Below are positions 56,578-64,000 of a DNA stretch of 64,000 bases, piece after piece. The position numbers and the translations under genes were made by a program. The notes under the pieces were generated by a model. It had not been told where the DNA came from. It saw nothing but the letters and a program-made list of their open reading frames with translations, and made no database searches. Position 1 is the stretch's first letter. Each line of letters starts with the position of its first letter. The stretch is taken from positions 14,508,011 through 14,572,010 of the forward strand of contig CM075852.1 of NCBI GenBank assembly GCA_037975125.1. Reading direction: 5' to 3'. Source of the DNA: Latrodectus hesperus (Eukaryota; Arthropoda; Arachnida; Araneae; Theridiidae).

Positions 56578-57148
56578 CTAAATACAAAAGTTGAACGAAA
56601 TCATTTCATTACAGAAAAGTAAAATTTTTCGAGTATCGATTTTTAATCGGTTCTTTCTGTATTCATTCTGTTTTGGGGATATTCTTACACGTACAAATTC
56701 CAATACTTTTTCTTCAATTTTAGGGTGTCTTTCTTTGCAAGGGCCAGTGAATTTCTTTCTATTATCTTTAGTTGCAAACAGTGCCAATTTCTGTTGCCGC
56801 CATAAGCGATCATTGCTCTCAGCTATGTTGAACTCTCTCCCTGCTTTTCTTTTGCCATTTTTTTCTGCATAAAGAATTAATTTACGCTTGAAAACAGCGT
56901 TATATGACATTCTTCCTTGTTTGCCCTCCATTTCGTGACTACGTACTCTGCAGTTTGTATCCTCTATGCAATAATGTGTCAACGATAAATGTAACGGTAT
57001 ATGTAGTCGAGAAATACTGTAATCCATTGTAACGATTTAAACTTGGCTGACGTCATCGGCGGACCTTGCACTCGAATCTAATGCGCACCCCAATTTTGAA
57101 TACTACATTTGGCCAAAAACCATGCGCATTCTATTCGCGTAAATACGG
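56578..57148 (-). pseudogene. pogo/Tigger-like transposase N-terminus with its 5' element end
   Basis: A 149-codon minus-strand frame includes MSYNAVFKRKLILYAEKNGK (about 56910-56851), then RKAGREFNIAESNDRLWRQQ, a helix-turn-helix of the Brinker/CENP-B-like type seen at the start of pogo/Tigger transposases. It ends within HPKIEEKVLEFVRVR. The first real Met is probably the one in MEGKQGRM (about 56934). The element's 5' tip, on the minus strand CCGTATTTACGCGAATAGAA, lies at 57148 with TA outside (57149-57150). The DDE domain and the 3' inverted end are absent; the rest may be deleted. The tip and N-terminus agree with known pogo-type elements (recollection). Confidence 0.7.
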
Positions 57149-57154
57149 TATATT

Positions 57155-60100
57155 ACGCTATATTGCATTAGCTTTTTTTGATTCTGATAAAAACAACATT
57201 TGTGAATATCATTTCATAGAATTTCCATCCATGTGGCGCAGTGTAGTAATTATATCTATCTAATAATTGGTAAAGTTTCAAGAGACATTGCTTACGATTA
57301 CCCACTGTTTGTTTAACCAGCTCTATAAATTATTAGAAAATATTGTGAAGCTGATACTTGTTTGTTTTATAACCATATCAGTAATTTGAGTAAGTACCAG
57401 ACAACTTTTTCAATGCCATTATTTTAAAGATAAATACAAAAAGTGCATTAAAAAACTATACTTAGTAGCAACATTCTTTAATATGGCCACCGGGAGGTTT
57501 CATGTGTCCCGCGAATAGAATTTTAATTTCTCGATCTGACTGAAATTAAAAGAAAATATGATTTATATATTAAATATTCATCTTCTTTTCGACTTTGTTT
57601 AAATATTTTTCCCTTCTTTTTTCAAAGGACGGATAATCTTTTTAATTTTTCTATTTTTGTTCTGACTGAAATAGACAGCTGTAGTCTTTGAAGTGTTCTT
57701 TGTTAGTTATAACTACAGACTGGCGCCAATAAGCGTTATTCGGTGAGCAGACACATGGGAATCCAATTTAGGTGAGTGACTGTGCATTTTAAGCTCCAGA
57801 AAATCAGTGCTTCATACGCGATCTCAACCATGAACTGGAAGTAGACATAAGCATTCAGCTTCGTTCCTTAGAATCAATAATCTGATTTCGAAGCTCAATG
57901 TAATTAACTATTACTAGAGAAATCGCAATTCCACACTTCTCTTTGGCATATTTAAATTGTAAAACTTGTATATCGTTTTTAAAATTTTAGAGAAATTTAT
58001 CTTGTACCACGAACTTTTTTTTCGATTTTTGGCCCGAAAAATTTTGCCCAACCCTCTCTATGATAGAACTTGCCATTATTGTAGATTTCGAGATTTTCAT
58101 GAATATGAGATGGACGGAAATATATTCATTTTTAATTAGATGTTCGTAAAACACTAAATATTGAGTTAGAGTTAATAATATTTTATCAGACACATTCATT
58201 TAATAACAAAATATTCCCCAGGGGAATGATAAATAAGCTTTCTCAAAATTTCCCGAACAGAATAAACATTTGAATGCGTGTGATAACTTAAGAAATTCAT
58301 GCCGGCTGATGATTTAAAAATTTAGTTCAGGCTTTTAGTTTAAGGCTGTTAAAATTTTAATATTTATAGGTGAAAGAGAAAAAAAAACTTGATATTCATC
58401 TTTTAAAAATAAAAAAACTGTCATCTATTTCTGCAAAAAATACAGATTCCATCCAAATCCTTAATGTCATGTTGGAAGTAATTTCACGCATGCCGTTAAA
58501 CATGTAAGCTGTATTTTTATTAATAAATTTAATTACTATTTTCATATGATTTTTAAGGCCTTATTTAACTGAATATTCTTTCCTCTTTTAGTATGTCTTT
58601 AAAATTCCTTTCATATGCTGACATAATATCGGTGTTAGAAATCCTTACATCACCGTTGGGTTATGGAGCCACTAATAGAAGCCAGCTGATAAATCCCGGC
58701 TTGACAATATTTTGACAGAATTCCCCACCCACTATCAAGATCTTTGGAAAACAGCCCATTTAAATTTTACGTGTCATATGGGAAGAATTTAATTTGATTA
58801 AATTATTTTAAAATTAAATCACTACCAAATAATCCATTACACAACTTAATTGTTAATTTCGTATACTGTTAATATTTTTGTGCCAGTCTATCATGTCCAC
58901 GTGCATTTTAATGAAAATGAAAATTCTGTCTAAATTAAATATATCCGATTATAACTTGATTTTCGTACTAGATTCTTCCAAACCTTAAGATGAAAATCAC
59001 GTGTTCTTATTCCTCAATTTATTTGACGACATTAAAAAACAATACATTAATTTAATAATTTAGATAAAACAGAAATAATCTCCTCTTTCTTAACGTCAGG
59101 GATTATTAAAAAAATTATCCGAATATTGCTTCATCAACCTATTTCCAGTGCGCAGCATTTTCACAAAAATCCCATAAATTGAATGCAATTTTTACAGCCG
59201 AAAAGCCCTGAAATTTAAAACGACGATAAATATATCAATAAAAAACAAATTTACCTAACTAATTTTCTCATTTAAATTCGAAAAATTGTATTTTTGTTTT
59301 GAATAATAATTCTTGAATAAACCTTGAAGGAATTCGAAAACCATTCACTTTTATTAAAAAATCTTATAATATTTAAACTGTCTCCGAATAATGACACTAT
59401 GAATACCCTTAGTTATGTGTTCATTAATGTAAAATACAACGCTGATACTGTTACTAAGTATTCTAGCAATATAAAAGCTGGTATTTCTCTGACAGTAAAC
59501 GATACAAAACTTGTTATCATGATTTTCCTTCTTTTTTCTTGATAAGTTACATGAGATACATAAAATAACAATAAATTCGAAGTAGAAATTTCACATAATC
59601 TCATTGAAAACAAAACTTCACTCCATATATCACGAAAATTCTTAAGAATCTTGTAAAAAACACTAATGTTGCACTCAAAGTACATTTATTTTCTGGCTAT
59701 ATGTTCAGTTGACAAAGTTCAAATATGCTCGTGCAGTTTCTCACTTTATTTTATGATGGATAATTTAATAAAAATCAAATTTCCAAGTTCCCACCAAAAT
59801 TGGTGCAAATAACTTAAGTCGGTAAGTTTCTATTCCTATACATTTTTAAAAAAATTTGTGAGAACGTTATAAAATAAAATTCTATGAATTTTAATGCCAA
59901 AAGACAGGCTCGAAATACCCAATATTGGCTTTGGTACAAGAATAATACCTAATCAATCAACCAATTTTTATTTAATCTCATGTGATGAATTAATAATGCC
60001 GATGTATTTGAGTTTTCATTCAATCATATAAAATTGACATAATTCGTCGCGCGAAAATTCCTAAAACCGTTTTTAATATCCTTATTGATTGGTTGATAGG

Positions 60101-61320
60101 CAGATATGAATTAAATTATATTTTGCATTTTTTCTTAAAAATACTTAGAATATTTTTTGTCATTTATTTCGCCAAAAAATAATTAAAGTGGAACTGGCCA
60201 AGATTCTACATTGTTCTTCAAAATGAAGAGCTATAAGTTCGAACCCAGAATCTATTAAAAAACTTGAAGCAAATGTGCTCCTATTTCCTGCATGTATATC
60301 GGTAGTTAAGTTTCTAGCGTACCAACAGGTAAATAACATTTCATAACTCAAAAAGCAAAAAATATTAAAAAGCTTATTACGCTATACTTGACTATTTATC
60401 TGTGAAGCAATTGTGGAATCGGAGTTCTTGGAGTGAAAGGCTCGGAGTTCGATCTCAATTCCAGGTGAACTACGGAATGCTGCTAACATCTTTCAGAAGA
60501 GGATGTTTGGGTGTTCTTCGCTAGTGACGCGTAAATGCAGTCCATTATCTATTTAAAATTTTCTTTACATCTTAAATTTACAAATAAACGTAGCAATGGT
60601 TTCATACTGTTTTGAAATGATGGTTATTGTATCTTGTTCACACAAATATCCGGAAAATTTATTCTATCATTCATTAAAAGAACGTGTTATAAAGAAATGT
60701 TCTCCGTTTCAATGTTTTTTGTTTTAAATGTGCCACGTTTCTCTAATTTTATTTTTATTCGACTTCTGTTCGGAGATTTGTAATAATTGGAAGTTTAAGT
60801 TATTGATTTCATAATACGAAAGAATATGTTGTAGTTCTAAAACATTTTCAATGATGTCTGTTCTAATAAATGATTAATATAAAAACTTTAAAGACAACTC
60901 ATTTAGTCGACCAAAACGTGAATAAATATTAATTGTAAATTGTATCTTACCATTTTATATAACATAATTGTTTTTACGTCAGGCAAACTTAAATATCTTT
61001 TAATAGGCTTATCTCAATGGAGATTAAAAATATTTACTCCAAAAATGAGTATTAGTTTATTCAATAACGTTGGTGTCAGTTCGTTGATCCACATTGAGAA
61101 CAACAGAAATATACTGAGTTAATGAATGAATACTGAGGTAATGAAGCAGAGAAATACTTGCCTCCACGTGCACTGGAGAAAAAGGGCTCTACATTAGAGT
61201 TGATTAATACAGGAAAATAAATGGTGATGCTCTAGCTTACTTTTTTTTATTCCTACAAAATGTTTCTTCACTAATTTACGCAATTAACTATTTAGATTCA
61301 CTAATTTACAAAAAGTAAAA
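57155..61320. other. AT-rich spacer, nothing firmly recognised
   Basis: Weak B box-like strings near 60237 (AAGTTCGAACCCAG) and 60446 (GGAGTTCGATCTC) are not supported by other SINE features. Open frames (for example 59324-59542 + and 59413-59685 -) are not recognisable. Confidence 0.45.
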
Positions 61321-61324
61321 CAGT

Positions 61325-61425
61325 TCATCCCTTGCAGTTAAGAGGCGACGCAATCTCGCTCCCCCGCAACCGCGGCTCCCTTCTCAGCTCAGAAACACAT
61401 CAAAAAACAATGTCGAGATGCCTGA
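61325..61425. other. Small GC-rich island, unidentified
   Basis: A 100-base patch with CGCAATCTCGCTCCCCCGCA and ACCGCGGCTCCCTTCTCAGC stands out from flanks of roughly 25% G+C. It is probably a repeat fragment. No family is recognised. Confidence 0.4.
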
Positions 61426-61559
61426 CCAGTCCAAATGGAGATTGTTTTCATTTCTGTAGGTAGATTTTCCGTTCCGAAAAAAGATCCTCGATAAAAACTA
61501 TAAGCCAAATGGAATTTTTCGTATTTTGTAAAGGAAAAAAAGTTATTGCAAAACTAAGA

Positions 61560-61686
<127 letters not shown>

Positions 61687-61929
61687 AAATATATAAGAAG
61701 TTCGACATTTTTATATTTTTATCCAGTTGAGAAAGTTTATTGAAGTAAAACACAATTGTTTTGTCTCTTCATAATGCCCATTACAAAAGAATCGAATCTC
61801 ATGAAATCAAAGCAGACTGAATTGAAATTAAATCAAGAAAAAAAATAATAAACGTATTTTCAATGTATTTTATATTAATTTATTTTGAATATTGATAATT
61901 ATTTTTTAACATTTAATAAATGATATTAG

Positions 61930-62206
61930 GTCTACTGCCAAGTTCTGTCCATCGATCGATGACGATGCTGTTAAAACCAGAGCGAGAGATCTTTTTTATG
62001 ATAACACCGGAGATTGCAGAAAGCTTAATTCAGCTCAGCAAATTATTTCGGATCATATTCGGAAGATAGGATGGGTGTGGAAATATTTAAAACATGAATT
62101 AAGTGAGAAAATGTTGATGGTTGAGAGCAGAGAAGCAAAGACGGGCATCACATGCCCGTCTCTGCTTATTCGAGCCCTTCTTGAACCGGGAGATAACTGG
62201 GGATGA
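61930..62206 (+). CDS. Candidate coding exon of an unknown gene
   Basis: An AG at 61928-61929 (ATTTAATAAATGATATTAG) precedes 91 clean codons (frame TCT at 61931) and a TGA at 62204-62206. There is no ATG at the start, so it would be an internal or terminal exon. The protein begins STAKFCPSIDDDAVKTRARD, contains LFYDNTGDCRKLNSAQQIIS and IGWVWKYLKHELSEK, and ends LLIRALLEPGDNWG. Composition and G+C are clearly higher than the flanks, typical of constrained coding DNA. I recognise no family. The acceptor's pyrimidine tract is weak. It could also be a piece of a transposon gene. A strong hairpin at 62135-62165 lies within it. Confidence 0.4.
62135..62165. other. Near-perfect hairpin
   Basis: GCAAAGACGGGCAT, loop CAC, ATGCCCGTCTCTGC: a 14-base stem with one mismatch. 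It lies inside the exon-like segment. Confidence 0.7.
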
Positions 62207-62366
62207 AAAGTGATTACCTACGAAAACATGGTAAGGTAAAGATTATATTGTTAGGAAAACATAGCTCTTTAAACTTTAAAACGAATTTGACACTAAATAA
62301 GAGAATAGTGTGTATATGCTGGGACATTTGAAATGCATTATGAGAATTAAAAAGTGAATGAAAAGC

Positions 62367-62702
62367 TTATTCGTTAAAGTATTTCCAACAAATGGATAAT
62401 TTAAAGGGAGCATTCCAAGAAAAGAATTCGTCGAAAAATAGCAGAACTAGGTTGAAAAATTCTGTCCCATACACCATATTCCCCTGGCGATTAACCCATG
62501 ACGAACCCGGCTTTTTTGCAATTTCTAGAAGTTGTTGATTGTCAATACCGTCTTTTATTTGTATCAAAGTGTTTTTTTTTTTGTCAAATAGCAGTTGGAT
62601 TATGCTTATACTCCTTTTAAATATTTTTGCATTCATAGGGTTCATTTTTACAATACGCGTTTTATTTGTTAGTGTTTCGATGAAGTAAAATCTGTAAGTC
62701 AA
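62367..62702 (-). other. Unrecognised open frame with a more coding-like centre
   Basis: 111 codons on the minus strand. The part KDGIDNQQLLEIAKKPGSSW (about 62560-62500) and VNRQGNMVYGTEF has a balanced composition and higher G+C than the rest, so a conserved exon or transposon fragment may lie at about 62400-62565. The N-terminal third is low in information. I know no family for it. Confidence 0.3.
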
Positions 62703-63800
62703 GAAATTAACGTTTTCATTAAATAATTTTAAATATTTACTTAAAATAATATCCTAACAGTTGAAAATACTTTTATTTACTGTTTCTAAGTTAAGGTTTT
62801 TATATTTTTCTAAATTTATTTAGGAATTGAATAATTTTAAATTGTGAATTACTCTCTTAAATTGTGATTGTGAAAAATTCTGTGTATTGTATGCTCAAAA
62901 ATATTTGCTGGAAGTGAAATCAAATAAGTGTACATAAATGAAATGAAATCGCTTATGGAAATGATGAGAAATCCTTCAAATTCTGATTATTTGAGCTATA
63001 TTCGTAGGATATATGTTAACAACACATATGCTAATAAAGTCACAAAACTACACAACAACTATTTTTTCATAATGATTTATTCTACATTAAAAGCCAAAGT
63101 GAAAGAAACCGAAAATTAGTAATACAGTGTAAATGATTTTAAATAACTTTATATTGGATATAATTGAAAAATTTCTCTTAAAAAGTACGGTATTTCTACA
63201 ATCTATACTACTTCATTATTACTATCTATCATAATATTTTATACTCATAATATTTATTTTACGTAACATTAGAATATGTTTGGATTTCGTAGTTACTCAT
63301 CTGAGATCATTCAGAACAAAATTTGCAGCTAAGCGGAAAAACATTCGAAATTAAAAGTTGTTTATTTTTGAATCATTCATAAGAAATCTTCCATTTTAAA
63401 TCAATGATAACGGATTCTTTCCATCTGAAATAAAAATAAATTTTGTATTTAATTGTAAAGAAATAAAGATATTTTTAATTATTAATCCTTAAAATATTTG
63501 TAAGTAAGGTTATTCTAGTTATAAATAATTTATATTATATACAATAAATATGTTTATTTCTTTAGAGAAAATATTAATCAGGGGAAATAAAAGTACAAAA
63601 ATAATATTCTATATACACACATATTTTATCATGGTAGATTATTATTTCTGTGTATCATTTATTATTAGACTAAAAGTAGTTTAATATCTACAGCTTCATG
63701 AATTATTTACACAGATTAAATATTAAAAAAAATAAGTTTGATAATATAAATATTAAAAAACATCTCTAAACTATTTTATGATTCCTTAAATGGAACCAAT
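62703..63800. other. AT-rich spacer, nothing recognised
   Basis: No recognised feature. The open frame at 62928-63119 (+) has a reasonable composition but no family, and I would not call it. Confidence 0.45.
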
Positions 63801-63847
63801 GTTTTACCTTGAAAAACATGCAGCTTTTCAGAAACTTCCACAGTTGG

Positions 63848-63908
63848 TCATGGTTTTTCCAAATCCTTCTCCGCTTCAGTTTCATCATTAGGAGATGCAT
63901 CCACAAAT
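63848..63908 (-). CDS. Candidate last coding exon of a minus-strand host gene
   Basis: On the minus strand a canonical acceptor (TGTAATTTTCAG, ending at 63909) is followed by A and then 18 codons, FVDASPNDETEAEKDLEKP, before a TGA at 63850-63848. The acidic, Lys/Glu-rich tail looks like a protein C-terminus. A donor-like AAG/GTAAAA occurs at 63808/63807, so an alternative is an internal exon 63808-63908 read in another open frame (LWMHLLMMKLKRRRIW). The rest of the gene would lie beyond the right edge. Short length keeps confidence low. Confidence 0.3.
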
Positions 63909-64000
63909 CTGAAAATTACAATTAAAAATGTGTACAAATATCACACATTACCATAAAAATGCATAATACATCAATGAATTATAAATTTAAAAGAATAAGT

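Noticed and set aside
60430..60545. SINE at 60.4-60.5 kb from a B box-like GGAGTTCGATCTC
   Set aside because: No A box at the right spacing, no tail, no second copy in the window.

Overview
This is a non-coding-dominated stretch of a eukaryotic, almost certainly arthropod, nuclear genome. It is strongly AT-rich (by eye about or below 30% G+C), with several (TA)n tracts of 90-190 bp and no bacterial-type operons, rRNA or CRISPR. Dispersed repeats, Tc1/mariner transposons, RNase H-bearing LINEs, tRNA-headed SINEs and a GTF2IRD2-like hAT fit an orb-weaver-type spider (for example Araneus or Trichonephila). That assignment rests on remembered family resemblance, not on a search.

Layout. 1-4.1 kb: a broken GTF2IRD2/ZBED-like hAT transposase running off the left edge, a LINE reverse-transcriptase tail, and copy 1 of a GC-rich interspersed repeat. 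4.2-22.9 kb: AT-rich spacer with a decayed Tc1 copy (8.1-9.0), a SINE (9.4), a 5'-truncated LINE insertion with a perfect 13-bp target-site duplication (11.6-12.4), repeat copy 2 (13.7), a Tc1 relic split by a SINE (18.2-19.0) and a two-copy tandem duplication near 20.1-20.5. 22.9-25.7 kb: a Tc1 element with long inverted ends containing internal direct repeats (IR/DR type), followed by an internally deleted DUF4817-type mariner relative. 25.9-34.8 kb: microsatellites, repeat copy 3, SINEs, a nearly intact 1.4-kb Tc1/mariner element sitting inside a (TA)n tract, and a decayed mariner-like gene interrupted by a 603-bp hAT MITE. 34.9-41.4 kb: an inverted LINE with reverse transcriptase and RNase H, a 342-bp MITE, a SINE and a second IR/DR-type Tc1 element whose catalytic Glu is lost. 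41.9-48.1 kb: a unit bounded by microsatellites at both ends, two related MITEs, a possible host 3' exon, a SINE and a possible Harbinger-like MITE. 48.3-53.5 kb: a near full-length two-ORF LINE on the + strand whose 5' and 3' GC-rich segments resemble each other. 53.5-64 kb: mostly AT-rich spacer with an inverted SINE, a pogo/Tigger fragment and two further exon-like segments near the right edge (61.9-62.2 and 63.85-63.91).

No complete host gene is visible. The exon-like pieces (45.74-45.89 +, 61.93-62.21 +, 63.85-63.91 -) are the only candidates for host coding sequence and I do not recognise their products. Every transposase or reverse-transcriptase gene carries at least one visible lesion or truncation. 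The window is best read as a mosaic of nested insertions whose order can partly be deduced, with TA-targeting transposons lying in or against (TA)n tracts. I found no convincing new multi-gene system. The most unusual items are the LINE with related ends, the two IR/DR-type Tc1 elements, and the tentative exons.
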